From Eublepharis macularius (Eukaryota; Chordata; Lepidosauria; Squamata; Eublepharidae): a stretch of DNA of 64,000 nucleotides. The notes under the pieces are model-generated. The model did not search any database, was not told the origin of the DNA, and saw only the letters and a program-made list of their open reading frames with translations. Made by a program: the position numbers and the translations under genes. Each line of letters begins with the position of its first letter. Positions within the stretch are counted from its first letter, which is position 1. This document shows, in pieces, positions 42,880-54,720 of the stretch. The stretch spans positions 11,117,868 through 11,181,867 of the forward strand of contig NC_072791.1 of assembly GCF_028583425.1 (NCBI RefSeq), read 5' to 3'.

Positions 42880-43785
42880 TCTTTTATTTGGCCCAGTTAG
42901 ATGAACGATGTGGGCCTAGATGATTCATTTCCTTCTTGGGTGGTTAGTAGTGAAAGCGAGGTTCTCATCTGGTTGACTTCTCTGGGCTTAGACTGGTGTA
43001 ACTTAGTTTTGGGTTGCACTGTAAAGCACTCTGGTTCAGCCTGGAGGCCTGTATAGAGCTTTGGAGTTTGCCTAGGCCCCAGGGACAAAATGGTGGGTCA
43101 GAGTTTCATGGAAGAGAAAGGACTCCCTACTCCTGTCAACAAATATCGGAGATTCAGGAATAACAACACTATAAATCCCATTCTTTCATGCCTCAATCTG
43201 GAAACTCGCATAAATCCCAACAGAAAGTGGTTTTGCATATCTGATGGAAATGGCAGTTAACGACACATCAAAATGCTATTTTACTGGTTTATCTGTTGGT
43301 AAATTTAAGGTTCTCTTCTATCCATGTTTCTTAAAAACAAGTAGAGCTATCACTCTGCCTCTTAAATTGTATCTAAAGGCAATTCTTCTGTGTTTCTCTG
43401 ATGTGTACAGAAGACGTTAAACGTGCTTGTGTCTGCATAGATAAACACATCTAAATAAAGCTATATTTAGATTCTCATCTTTATATGGTGTGTTTCATTT
43501 CCCCCTTTTTATGGTGGAGGCCCAAGGTTTAAAAACTTGGGATTTCTCAGGCTTTGCCCACAACAAGTGCCAAGAGACCTTGGCAATCCCCTTCCTTTCT
43601 AACTTCTCTATAATTACTTTTCTGACCCAGAATTTAAACACATAATGCTCTTTCTGGAAAATATTTTTCCCCTCCAAAGCTAAGATAAGAATGGCATTTC
43701 AACAGGACATGGTTCTCTTTCCTTAACAGAGTACAGTTTTCCATATTCCAAACTGGGCACTCCAATAGAATGAGGGAAAGTCATA
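42880..43785. other. Unassigned sequence
   Basis: No recognised gene. The minus strand of 43677-43495 keeps an open frame (FWVRKVIIEKLERKGIAKVS) that I cannot place. Confidence 0.35.
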
Positions 43786-44440
43786 GCAAAAGACAGTGTG
43801 GAATAGTGGCTTGACTGTTGGGCTAAGGCCTGGGAGAATTAATTTCTCTACTATTGAAGTTTGTGGGATGACCTTGGGCCCGTCATACTGTCTCAGCCTA
43901 CTCTTCCTCTCAGGATTTATTTATTTAAAACATTTTAAAGCCACTTTTTCACCCAACTTAGGTTCTCCAAGGTGGTGAACAATAAAAACATTAAAATTTC
44001 ATAGAAATACATAAAAACAGGACACAACCAAATACAAGACACGACCAAATATGCATACGAGGGGTCAGTGAGCATTCGTGAGGTACCCCCAGACAAAAGA
44101 AAGACTTCACCTGCTAGCAAAAGACAGTTGATAGAAGGGGATGGAGGAATCTCCCTGGGGAAGGCATTCCATAATTTTGGTGCCACATCCAAGAAGGCTC
44201 TTCCCCAGGTTGCCACCCATTTAGCATCACATGGGGGGAGCACCCGAAGCAAGGCAGCCAAAGATTACCGCAGTGGTTTGGTACTCCTGTGAGATTAGGT
44301 GGTCCTTAAGGTATGTTGATCCCAACCCATATAGGGCTTTAAATACCAACACTAGCACTTTGAATGGGGCCTGGAAGGTAATTGGGAGCCAGTGTAGGTG
44401 AAACAAGACAAGTGCTATGGTCATAATGACCCACCTCCAG
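43786..44440. mobile_element. SINE piece followed by inverted L2-type LINE 3' region
   Basis: 43786-43920 is a tRNA-type SINE ('tgaccttgggcccgtcatac'). From 43921 the text ('ctccaaggtggtgaacaata', 'gaaggcattccataattttg', 'agggctttaaataccaacac') is the inverse of an L2-like 3' region. Confidence 0.65.
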
Positions 44441-44774
44441 CCAGAATTCTGGTCCCTTCATTCTAGGTGGTTTTGAGGATAGAATGGATGTGATAGGCTG
44501 CTTAGGGTACCCACTGAAGAGAAAAGTGTGGTATAAATTTAAAAATTATAATAAATGCAAATAAGAAAGGCAGATTCATGTTTCCTCTGCAAAATCTTGC
44601 TCTGCTTGGCAGGGGAGTTTCAAAACTGTTGGAAGAGGAGGATTCAGCAGAGGGGGCTGAATCCATACACGGATCAATAGAAAATGAAGATCCTTGGATA
44701 GTGTGTACAGGAACCCACACATATGCAGATATAAGCGTGTGGAAAGCATTACACAAATAGTATGCCACTATGGT

Positions 44775-45110
44775 ATGGGTGTCAAACTAGGCCAGGGATG
44801 GCACCTTTGAAATTCTGACACAGCATGGTGGGGCAGCTACAAAATGGCTGTCACAAAATGGCTGCTGCAGGATGTGAAGCCAGCCACAAAATGGCTGCCA
44901 CGGAGTACCATCACTCACAGTGAAGATCCTTGTGCAGTGCTGGGATCTACTGCCAAACAACATCTTTAAAAATCTGCACAATCAAATCGCCAATAGCCAA
45001 TTGGAAGCCTTGCTGGGCAAAAGCCCCACCTGGCCCTGCCCACTTTCTAAAAAAACTTGCTGGGCACCTTGGCACCCACGGGCACTATGCTGGGGAACCC
45101 TAGACTCGGT
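44775..45110 (+). repeat. MITE-like repeat with 'acaaaatggctg' words
   Basis: 'ggatggcacctttgaaattc', 'tacaaaatggctgtcac' and the far end 'ggcactatgctggggaaccc'. Relatives lie inverted at 47010-47360 and split at 15880/17150. Confidence 0.65.
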
Positions 45111-45214
45111 GATTGAGGAGGATTACTTGTGTTGGCCTGTTTTAGCAAAATAAAACAAAAGTCCAGTGCTACCTTAATGACTAACAACATTTATTTTCAT
45201 AAGAGCTCTTGTAA

Positions 45215-45710
45215 GTGGGGATGCCAGACCCCTGGTGGGGGTGGGGATCCCCCACCCATGCTCCCCATACCCCGCCCCCACTTACATAACCAGCGGGGGA
45301 GGCGCACCTTCCATGTGCGTTCCCCCATGGTGCTCTCGTGCACAGCAGCTGCTGGGATCAGGCCCGTTTTGGCCCGGATCGGGGCTGCTGCAGAGCACGG
45401 GAGCGCTCCTGCATTCTGCAGCACTTCAAAACGGACCCATTTCGGCCAGAATCGGGCTTGTTTCAGGCTAATTTTGCTGTAGATCGGGTCCGTTTTGGGC
45501 ACTGCGGAGTGCAGGAGCACTCCTGCATTCCACAGCTCCTCAAAACGGACCTGTTTTGGAACAGATCGGGCCCGTTTTGAACCCCTGCGAAGCATGGGTG
45601 CACTTGTAGGGGCATGCGCTTTGCGTGTGCACACACCCCTGTCCCCCAAGGTAAGTGCCAGGCCCCTATCCCCCCGCTGGGAGGTTGAGGGGGCCTGTCA
45701 ACCCTACTTG
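45215..45710 (+). repeat. GC-rich interspersed repeat
   Basis: 'gggatgccagacccctggtg' at the left and 'gcctgtcaaccctac' at the right, with internal short repeats ('cgttttggcccggatcgggg', 'cgttttggaacagatcgggc'). Open frames arise from low complexity. Confidence 0.55.
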
Positions 45711-45859
45711 TGAATCACCACTCATTTTTTCAGCTGTGATTGGAAATCAAGCTGAGAACCTTTATAATGAGGTAGATTACAGGGAAGAAGTTAAGGCAGA
45801 GAGTTAATTTCATCACGAGTCTTTCAGGTGTAGAATAACTATATGGGAAAAAGGTAGAA

Positions 45860-45995
45860 AGACAGAAATCTGGGCGGCTGAGGTTCAAATACACAGATAT
45901 GAAGCAAATTGGGTAACTATAGACCAGTCAGTCACTTTCTCACACACTCACCTAATTCACAGGATTGCTGTGGGGCAAAACAATGAATATTGCAT
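45860..45995 (+). repeat. Old tRNA-type SINE
   Basis: 'ctgaggttcaaatacac' and 'gaccagtcagtcactttctc' with 'ttcacaggattgctgtgggg'. Confidence 0.5.
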
Positions 45996-45999
45996 TAAA

Positions 46000-47005
46000 C
46001 CTGAATGTTTAATCCAGCAGAATAAATTTAGCTTGTTACTTACGAGTAATGGACTTCAACTGATTTTTAACTGATTCTCATTAAAATTAATGGGAATGCC
46101 TAAATAGATAGAGCTCCATGTTGGATGGGGCTCCTAAGCCAACGGAATACACGCGGCTCCTGCATGTGGTGATTGCTCATTCATTTTATTTTATTCTTTT
46201 TATTTATTTAACTTACACCCTGCCTTTCTGCTCTCCTTGGGGCCACCAAGGTTACATTTACCTGTAATGTAGGGAGAAGCACGGCAGGTATGTGGTCTTC
46301 CAAACCCAGCCTTCTATTTTCCCAGAGTTTGGGAGGAGGCAGATTTTGGCTGGGAGATATGATGGCAGAAGGCAAGGCAGAGAAAGTAATGAGTGGCATA
46401 TGCCGATGGGAAGCTTAGAACAGAAACTTGTCATTGTTGCTGTTTTACCTCCCTTCTTAAATCCGAATTCTGACCAATCAAATAAGATCCCTTCTAAATA
46501 TAAGGCCCTGTGCCTGTAATCAAATACATCTAAGCCTATATACCTAAGGCATGTAGTGAAGTTTATTCTGGCATGCAGATGGATATGTTTTTTTGCAATG
46601 GAAATTGTTTTTTTAAACAGATGGTCTACCGTAATAAGAAACTAGGTTGGCTTTTAAAAATAAATAGATGAGGGGGGAAAGAAGGTAGAGATAAATGAGA
46701 AAATGAACATTTCTGTCTTTCTCTGTCATCCTCTCTTTAAATTTAACCTTTGCTACTTCCTCCCTCGCTTCCTTCCTGTCTTTCTTCTTTGTCATTTTAC
46801 TTTCCTTCCTTTCTGCTAGCAGGTTTTCTGGGGTGTGTACACTTTTGGACTGAGGCGAGGAATTGCCAGAGCCAGTTGAAGCAGAGCTGGATTTATGCAT
46901 GAGCCCTGAATGTGAGGTCCCTGAATACATTTTTTTAAGAGTAAAAATATCTAAATTAACTCGTTTGGTAACACTGTGGGTTCTCTTGGGCATAGCTTAG
47001 GCACC
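46000..47005. other. Unassigned sequence
   Basis: A fragment of an inverted LINE 3' end at about 46185-46330 ('tttatttaacttacaccctg'). The remainder has no recognised gene. The minus-strand frame at 46993-46613 is rich in Lys, Glu and Ser from a purine-rich tract. Confidence 0.4.
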
Positions 47006-47009
47006 TGCT

Positions 47010-47360
47010 AATATCTTTCTTAGCACCACCCAGGTGTTTTTAGAAACTGGGTGGGGATGTTGCCCAGCAGGGCTTCTGATTGGCCACTGGACATCCAATT
47101 GGCTGTGCTAATTAAAACAATGTTTTCAGAGGCAGCTGCTATCACACTGTTGGTTTTATTTTTCATTCCTCTTTTAAACTACCCCTCTTCTGCCCTGAAC
47201 TTGGGCTTTCTCTGTGTGTACAGCTCTGCCTTCTGTGGCAGCCATTTTGTGGTTGGCTCCACCTCCTGTGGTAGCCATTTTGTAGTTGCACTCGCCACCC
47301 TGTGTCAGAATTCCAGAAGTGTCCACAGGCTCAAAAAGGTTGGGGTCCTCCAGCTTAGGG
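47010..47360 (-). repeat. MITE-like repeat, inverted
   Basis: Starts 'ctttcttagcaccacccagg', includes 'gcagccattttgtggttg' and ends 'ccacaggctcaaaaaggttg'. Inverted relative of 44775-45110. Confidence 0.65.
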
Positions 47361-48712
47361 GCTCAGTATGTCTTAATCCTACACAAAGTTCAAGATGTCT
47401 TATCATCCTAAGCTAGGTACAGCCTGCCTCCACGATCCTTAGACCATGCCATTCCCCTCCCATACTACTAGACTTGCCAGCCATTGTCTGGCAACCAGCA
47501 AGAGTCTGGGGGGCAGAGTCATGAGATGGTGCTGTCAGCGTAGTGACATTACTTTGCTTCTGGGAACAATCTGGAAGTGACATCACACCCCTCTAGGAAT
47601 CTCTGGAAAATCTTTGGTAAAACTGTAGTAAAACCAAAGAGTTTCTAGCAATTCCCAGGGTGGTGTGATGTCACTTGCAGGTTTTCCTCAGAAGTGATGT
47701 AATGTTGAACTGAATGCGATTTTTTCATTATATTTCTCCTGCCAGCTGCCAGAGTGGCAATGGGCAGTGGGAACTGGGGGATGAATATCTCCCATTCCCA
47801 GTGGGTAAATGGTAAGCCTACAATGCCACTGATGGTGTTACCCATCAGTGTTACCCGTTTGTCTGCTCCTTGACTATTGGAGCAGCCTCCTTCTTAACAC
47901 GTGAAGCACAGACACATGTCACTGGGCAAATTATGGGATCCTGCCTATGTATACCAAGGTATCATATCTGGGCAGTGCCTCATATCGGAGTGGGGAGATG
48001 CCCAGAAACAAGCAGGCAGAAGACAGAATAAAATTAAAATCTTTATTGAGAAACCAATAGATCAGGGGAATAGCGAGAGGCACACAAGAATCCACAAACG
48101 CCTGAAAGCACACGCACAAACAGTAAAAATGCTAAAATTAACACCTAACACCTTAACAATAAACAAAGGGGGGGCAAATTAAAGCCTATGACCTGTCCTG
48201 TAGATTGTGGAAATCCTAATGTGGAGAGCAGAAGAGAGGAGGGTAGAGATGGAGACCAGCTTGTGTCTCCAAGTGGCCTGTGCTACGTCACACCAGAAAT
48301 CAGGTAAAACCGCTGCCATGTATTGGGTGTTTGGGGGGCTATAATTATACTGTAAAAATGCTGGAGGCGCGAAGATCAGTTTGCTCCTTGCTCGGGATTG
48401 GGTTGGAGCCAAAAAGTTTGAATTCTCTTGGGTGATTTAAAGTTAACTATCGGGCGGGTGAATGTTCAGGACGGGCCCATCAACTAGTACAGAGGTTCAT
48501 GATGATCTGGAATGTGCTGGTCATAAGGTGGAGCAGTGATAAGCGGACAAAAGACCAGGGGTGACAGGTGGCTGTCTCTGGGAGGGTGATGGGTCTGTGA
48601 TAAGGCAGCTCACCTTCTAGAGCCTGCCCTGCATGAAAGCTATCTGAAAACCTAATTCTGGAGAATCAGCCAAATTTCGAGTGGGGAGAAGGTTGATACG
48701 AGAGCCTCTAGG
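47361..48712. other. Unassigned sequence
   Basis: No gene recognised; a 'gacttgccagccattgtctg' repeat edge lies at about 47470. Confidence 0.35.
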
Positions 48713-48713
48713 T

Positions 48714-48976
48714 ATAATAACATTCATAATAATAGTAAGATTCTATTTATGTACTACGCTTCAAGACAACTTAATGCCCAATAAGAGCAGTTTACAAAGT
48801 GTGTTATTATTATTTTCACTACAATTACCCTATGAGGTGGGTAGGGCTGAGAGAGCTCTGAGAGAGCCGTGACTGACTGATCCAAGGTCTCCCAGCTGGC
48901 TTCAAGCGAAGAAGTGGGGAATCAAACCTGGCTCTCCAGATTAGAGTCCTGCCGCTTTTAACCTACACCAAACTGG
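48714..48976 (-). repeat. Sauria-type SINE
   Basis: 'tatttatgtactacgcttca' tail, 'gagagagccgtgactgactg' body, 'acctacaccaaactgg' head. Confidence 0.85.
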
Positions 48977-49367
48977 ATAGATCCAATTAAGCTTGGCTGC
49001 TTCCCTCTGTTGTCTGCTTGGAAGTGCCTGAGGGCAGTTAAGAGAGTTACTGGAACCATGCCCCTTTACTCCTACTCTGCACAGTTGCTGCTGATTTCAG
49101 GCAATACACAAAGTCTAGGTTGTGCGTATAACTGGAGCGTTGGGGGGGGGGGAGTTCTCTGGATGGGTACCCGTCTGCGCAGCGATATCTGGGATGGACT
49201 CTGCAGAGCTTTGGTACCCTCTTTGTAGTGCCACCCCACTGTTTGAGTGGTTTGGCTGGAGAACCAGCCTGGGTGTAGCTGCATTGTGCAGTGGGGGGAA
49301 CATAGCTTGGAATAAATGCTGACCTGGGGGAATGTGGATGCATTTGGGATGATTGCCTGTCAGGTCA

Positions 49368-49611
49368 GAGAGCCAGTTTGGTGTAGTGGTTAAGAGCGAC
49401 GGGACTCTAATCTGGAGAGCCGGGTTTGATTCCCCACTCCTCCACTAGAAGCCAGCTGGGTGACCTTTGGTCAGTCACAGCTCTCTCAACCCCACCCAAC
49501 TCACAGGGTGATCGTTGTGAGGATAATAATAACACTGACTTTGTAAACTGCTCTGAGTGGGCATTATGTTGTCCTGAAGGGCGGTATATAAATCAAATAT
49601 TATTATTATAA
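49368..49611 (+). repeat. Complete Sauria-type SINE
   Basis: Head 'agagccagtttggtgtagtg', box-B-like 'gggtttgattccccact', body 'ccagctgggtgacctttggt', tail 'gcggtatataaatcaaatat' then (ATT)n. This is the best-preserved copy in the window. Confidence 0.92.
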
Positions 49612-50006
49612 GAAAGTTCAGAATAGGGCAATCGCTTGTGGGGAAGGATTGCTTTAATTTCATAGGGAATAATCTGTTCTGAGTTGCTTACTAGACCTAT
49701 AGGGTTAGATTCAGGGGTCTTTCTCCTTCTTTACTACAGCCCCCCTCCTCAAGGCTTTGTCCATACAGATTCCATGATTCTCAGAATAGTTTTGTTGGAT
49801 GGCCAAAGGGGATTCCATCTTCCCTTATTTGCCGTGGAAAAACTGATTGGATCCAGCCCCAGATAGCCTTTTTTTTCAATTAAAATATATATATATATAT
49901 ATTAGGATTGTTTAGGCCAGTGGCTGGAAATCTGAAAGAATTTATTAAACTGCTGCTACAAAAATCTCTTTGTGTCAGCTTTAGTTCCTTCTTCCTGCTC
50001 TCACAG
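49612..50006. other. Unassigned sequence with (TA)n
   Basis: An AT dinucleotide run lies at about 49886-49902. Otherwise nothing is recognised. Confidence 0.4.
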
Positions 50007-50149
50007 GGTTCCCGACAATCCTGGACAGTTGAATGAAAACGATTCCTGTGTTGTTTTGCTAGCTAGAAGTCTCTTGCTGAAAGCTGTGGAGAGAGCAAAG
50101 CAGACATCCCAAAATAGGCCAGCCGTTCAATGGAGAAAGCCATCTGTAG
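50007..50149 (+). CDS. Exon-like segment of unknown gene
   Basis: A strong acceptor (cttcttcctgctctcacag) precedes 143 bp that stay open: VPDNPGQLNENDSCVVLLAR, then SLLLKAVERAKQTSQNRPAV and QWRKPSVG. It is followed by a possible donor GTACCA. Composition is protein-like (amphipathic LLLKAVERAKQ) and no repeat family is recognised. I do not recognise the gene. It could be an internal exon of an unrecognised plus-strand gene, or an accidental open stretch. Confidence 0.3.
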
Positions 50150-50476
50150 GTACCACAAACAAATCAATCATTCAACGTACTGTTTTCCCATTCTGCATTA
50201 AAATGTCAGGCACACATACAAGAAAACCCTGATAAGGAGTCATGGAAACTCTATTCTTCCGCCACATAAAGAATAAAGAGCATGTGACAGTGAACAGAGA
50301 GTGCCTCCCCACTGTCGGGTGCGTGTATTGTTGCCTTCTCTCTCGTTTTGCCATGATTTCCGTATTATTATTTAACGTATTTAGAACTTACCTCAGCAGC
50401 TCTGCAAAGCAGCTTTATTGATACGTTTGTATGTATGGTTTCTTGCTTTATTTATTCTGTTGCTTTATAACTTTGA

Positions 50477-50602
50477 CCATTTCCACAAGGCTTACCTTGT
50501 TCCGGAAAACAGCAAAATCTCGCACGATAACAGCGTCTTCTCGCGTGATTTCGTGCGAGATTTCGCTGTTTCCGGAACGAGATAAGCCGTGTGGAAACGG
50601 CC
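50477..50602. mobile_element. 126-bp palindromic MITE
   Basis: 'tttccacaaggctta', 'gttccggaaaacagc' and 'aaaatctcgcacga' are mirrored as 'tcgtgcgagatttcgctgtt' and 'taagccgtgtggaaacgg'. CpG-rich arms. Confidence 0.85.
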
Positions 50603-50721
50603 TTTATGTAGACAAAGCAGACCTGGAGTGGGTGGAAAGAAAGCCTTGGTCAAGGCCCTAGTTAGGTTTGAGTCAAAAGGAGAAAAGGGGAAGTCTGATC
50701 GCAGGGCAGGCCTTAATGAAT

Positions 50722-50935
50722 CTGGAGTGGTGGTGGAGAGTGCCTTCAAGTCATAGCTGACTTATGGCGACCCCTGCTGGGGTTTTCAAGGCAAGAGACT
50801 AACAGAGGTGGATTGCCATTGCCTGCCTCTGCAACCGTGGTCTTCACTGGAGGTCTCCCATCCAATTCCTAACTAAGGCTGACCCTGCTTAGCTTCTGAG
50901 ATCTGAGGAGATCAGGCTTGCCCAGGGCAAAAGTC
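50722..50935 (-). repeat. 5S rRNA-headed SINE
   Basis: Read on the minus strand, the head 'gatctcagaagctaagcagg' and 'attggatgggagacc' is 5S rRNA-like. The body 'ctctgttagtctcttgcctt' and 'ccataagtcagctatgactt' follows. Confidence 0.9.
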
Positions 50936-50984
50936 AAAGGTGAGGCAGGGCCCTAGAATCACTGGATATGGCGGGTGGTGCAGG

Positions 50985-52225
50985 GCTAGGGCTGCCATGC
51001 CACCAGCGGAGATGAAAATCCCTGCTCTGAGCTCCCATTGCCTGCAGCAAGTCCCAGGTTCGATTCCTCCCCCCTCCACTTGCAATTTTGGAAAATGGCT
51101 TGAGGGGGGAGCCAGGAGCTCTTCCTCCTCCCATGGTGGCATTCCAAGGCCATTTGGGCTCTTCTTTATTTTAGCTGAGCGGCTGCAGGAACCTGAGTTG
51201 GGTCTGGGGAGCCCAAACCCAACTCTTTAAAAACCTGCATGTCTAGTTTGACCCTAAGACCGCCCGCAGGTTATCAGGCTAGCAAGATGTTGCACAGAGA
51301 ATGCACAGGTCCTTGAGCCAGCAAAGAGAGAAACGGAGGCCTTGGAACGTGGGGTGATTTCAAACTTCCCATCTCTGCTACTCTCAACCTGTTTGTTTCC
51401 ATTTCACCTTCACCTTCCCGGTTTGAATTGAATCTGCAGATCTTTCGTGACATTTTCTGATTCTTCGCACTGATGCTTCCCATTAACTGCACACATTTTT
51501 CGATGTTATCTGGCACCAATAAATCCATATTATAACAAGACAAGTTAGGGACCCTCGAGGGCTTGCAGAGGAGGAAAAATCCTGATACTCACCCTGGTTG
51601 CCATTCCTCCCTACATTGGCTTTGCTTCTCCCACCACCTGCCTGGACCTCACACTTGCTGGCCTCTGATTTCCCCACCCTGTCTTCTGTTCTGCTTTTCC
51701 CTCCAGCTGCCCTGTCTTTGGCTGTACTTCCTTCCCTCTCTTCTTATGAGTTGCCATATCCTCTCCTGTTGCGGGTTCTTTTCCCGGCCAAGCCTAAACA
51801 TTTTCTTCTTTCCTCCTTCTCTCTCCTTGACTCCTAGTCCCCCCCCCTTCCAGCGCACCAAACACTGGGTGCCTCTTTGGGGTGGTTATAGCAACCCAAA
51901 ATAGCATCTGAAGTTCAACTTACTGCTTTGTTACTTGTTAAATGGTTCATTAGCTGTCAAGTTGCACCTTTTATAAACTCTGCTTGATACAGCTCTTCAG
52001 ATGTACTGCCAGGAAACAGCTGTTCACAGCGTGAGTATCCCTCCAACATACTTGTGGTGAAGCTTGGAATGGTTTCCAGTATCCTAGCCCCATGTGTACA
52101 CCCTTTCCAAAATTCAGGTCCCATCACACATCCTATGATGACTGCTAGCAGGGACCATAGAATGGCATTTTCTATATTTCTGTCAGCTTGGAAGCAGGAA
52201 TGTAGCATCTTGGGTCTAATGGAGA
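50985..52225. other. Unassigned sequence
   Basis: Edge of a 'gggctgccatgccaccagcg' short repeat at 50987. A C/T-rich tract at 51650-51850. A minus-strand frame at 51543-51330 (LVPDNIEKCVQLMGSISAKN) that I cannot place. Confidence 0.35.
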
Positions 52226-52228
52226 CTC

Positions 52229-52603
52229 AGAGCTAAACTACAAGAGGCGAATTACGTGAGGACACGCACGTGAAGGAAGTCGAAATGTTAGCTGGGAAGC
52301 TAAGTTATAAAGATAGATTGAAAGGCTTTGTTAATTTCCCCTCTCTACAGAGCCAGCAAAGATGGCTTCTCAAAGGGTTTGTTAATTTCCTCTTTGCCTC
52401 CAGAAGGCTCTGTCAGTTTCACCTCCCCTTCTAGAAGGCAAAGAGGAAATAAACCCTCTGAGGAAGGATCTTTGCTGGCTCTGTAGAGAGGGGAAATTGA
52501 CAGAGCCTTCCGATCAGTCTTTTAAAACTCAGCTTCCTGGCAAACATTGCAACTCCCTTCGCACAAGCGTCCTCATGTAATTCGCCTCTTGTAGTTTAGC
52601 TCT
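52229..52603. mobile_element. MITE with AGAGCTAAACTACAAGAGGC ends
   Basis: Inverted ends of about 30 bp ('agagctaaactacaagaggc' with 'gaattac'). Internal inverted 'gttaatttcc' segments; 375 bp. No clean target duplication seen. Confidence 0.85.
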
Positions 52604-52630
52604 CAGAGGAAACCTTTGTTGTCTTGGGAC

Positions 52631-53514
52631 TAGACATGGGCACGAACAGAAAAAAAAACCCAACACCCTGTTCGTCGTTCATTGCCATCCACGAACAACA
52701 AACCTGGATAAACATGAACTGTTCCCGAACATGTTCATTGTTTGAGGGGGCCAGCACCAACCCCAACCCCCCCACTTAGCCTTCCTCCCCTCAAATCCAC
52801 TTACCTGGCCCTTTAAAGATCCCTTTAAACTATCAGCTGGCAGGCGGCAGGGGGGGATTCCCGCCTATCAGCTGATAGTTTAAAGGGCCCTGTCCTGGCA
52901 AAAACAGCAGTGTCTGCTGGCAGCTAGTTACAAACTGATCTTCCCAATGTCCAATACCCACCAAATTTGCAGGGGACATAGTCCTCACTGTCCTCTGAAG
53001 ACCCCCCCCCCAAGTTTCAGAGAGATTGCACCCTGGGAAAGGTATGATCCACAGGTCTCCCCCTTGGCTGTCATTTTCTCTTCATAGTGGCAAAAACAGC
53101 AGTGTCTGCTGGCAGCTACTTTGTGGGGTTACCAACTGGCCTTCCCAATGTCCAATACCCACCAAATTTGCAGGGGACATAGTCCTCACTGTCCTCTGAA
53201 GACCCCCCAAGTATCAGAGAGATTGCACCCTGGGAAAGGCATGATCCATGGGTCTCCCCGTTGGCTGTCATTTTCTCTTCACCGTGGCAAAAACGGGACT
53301 CTCTGCTGGAAGTACTTTGAGGGGTTAAAGCCAGAAGGAGTTCAGAAAGAGTTCAGTCCCTCCCTGCCTCCGGTTGCCAAGGGGATTGATTGCAGGTGCC
53401 AGACTGTCTGGCTTGACGAACAGCTGCCGAAGGCACGAACAGCTTGTTCGTGAACAGCAGATTGGGCTGTTCGTGGTTTTTCTCTGTTCGTAATGCTGTT
53501 CGTGCCCATGTCTA
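52631..53514. mobile_element. 884-bp non-autonomous hAT element
   Basis: Ends TAGACATGGGCACGAAC and its exact inverse (gttcgtgcccatgtcta). Perfect 8-bp duplication CTTGGGAC at 52623-52630 and 53515-53522. The interior has two direct copies of a ~200-bp unit ('ggcaaaaacagcagtgtctg', 'cttcccaatgtccaataccc'). No transposase. Confidence 0.95.
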
Positions 53515-53777
53515 CTTGGGACTAATGAAATCTTAATGTCACCTTCCACTGAATGGAAGTTTGAGTGGAAAGGGAAAGGTGGGTGAAATAGTATTTGACA
53601 TGATGAGCTTATTCCAAACTCGGCCTGACCTTCCAAGGATCCTGGGCCTGGGAGATTCCAAAATCAGGGAGTTCATTTTGAACTCTCCCCCCCGTGCTGA
53701 ACTTCTCTACCATCACTAGTTGGAGAGGAGCTGGCACCAATTCACAGGTTGAGTAGTAATTTGGTAAACATACATCA

Positions 53778-54502
53778 TGTCATGGACTGGGCCAGCCCAA
53801 GCAGGGTGGTTCAAGTCCAAACCTTAAGGCCAAAGTCAAAGGGGAGTTCCAAGAGCAAAAGCCAAGTCAAACCGGTGGTCAGAGCACGAGATAAAGCCAG
53901 GAGTGAGTCCAGAGTCCAAGAGCGAGGTCAGGCACAGTCCAAGGTCAGTCACCGATAGTGTCAGGTCCAAAAGCAGGCACAGGCAAGGTTCATGAAACAC
54001 AGAGCAGTTGCAGGCAGTAGACATGTTGCTTCCGCGCCCAGCAGTTCCTCCAGACTGGCTCTTATAGCCAGGTGTGATTTTCAGCCAGCTGCTGGGGCTC
54101 TATCCTGCTGGGGCTCTATCATCATCACTCTCCAGCAGCTGGTGTTGGCTCAAGAGGCGAGCACTGCGCCGTCTCTCCTGCAGTTCCAGTCTCTGGCGCT
54201 GCCTGCGGCGTTCCTTGGGCGTGGGTGAACCTGGGGGGGGGGTGGAGGCTCTTGGCTGCGCTGCAGCTGTAGAAGTCCCTGGCTGAGCTTCCTCTGTAGT
54301 ATTGGAGCTAGAGGGTGCTGGTGCCTCAGCTGCTGGCTGCAAGCTCTGATCAGCCAGCAGCTGTTGCTCCTGATTGCTGGGTTCTGTTGAATCAGGGCTA
54401 GGGCTGGCTACACAGGGCTCCTCTTCTCCTGAGGAGTCCTGGCTGGCTACACGAGGCTCCTCTCCTCCAGAGGAGACCTCACTCTCAGACTGGGCCATGA
54501 CA
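53778..54502 (-). mobile_element. LTR-like element with internal open frame
   Basis: Ends TGTCATGG and CCATGACA, with TG...CA boundaries. On the minus strand an ATG four bases inside the end opens 132 codons (54498-54100) rich in Ser, Glu, Pro and Gln (MAQSESEVSSGG, then RRRQRQRLELQERRRSARLL). Flanking 5-bp duplications do not match, so a solo LTR is likely but unproven. The frame has no recognised domain. Confidence 0.5.
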
Positions 54503-54507
54503 CCTCG

Positions 54508-54720
54508 GTGGTGAGTGCCCTCAAGTCATAGTTGACTTATGGTGACCCCCTAGTGGAGTTTTCATGGCAAGAGACTAACAGAGGTGGTTTGCCATTGCCT
54601 GGCTCTGCAACATCGGTCTTTGTTGGAGGTCTCCCATACAATTACTAAGCAAGGTCGACTCTGCTTAGCTTCTAAGATCTGACGAAATCAGGCTCACCTG
54701 GGCTATCCAGGTCAGGGTAA
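54508..54720 (-). repeat. 5S rRNA-headed SINE
   Basis: Same layout as 50722-50935. Read on the minus strand, the head is 'gatcttagaagctaagcaga' and 'gtatgggagacctcc'. It directly abuts the LTR-like element. Confidence 0.9.

Noticed and set aside
46613..46993. 126-codon Lys/Glu/Ser-rich minus-strand frame
   Set aside because: It derives from a purine-rich tract next to a repeat; no splice sites or family recognised, though a decayed exon cannot be fully excluded.
50860..50935. 5S rRNA gene candidate
   Set aside because: Only the internal-promoter part of 5S is present and it is joined to a SINE body; a second identical arrangement occurs at 54.65-54.72 kb.
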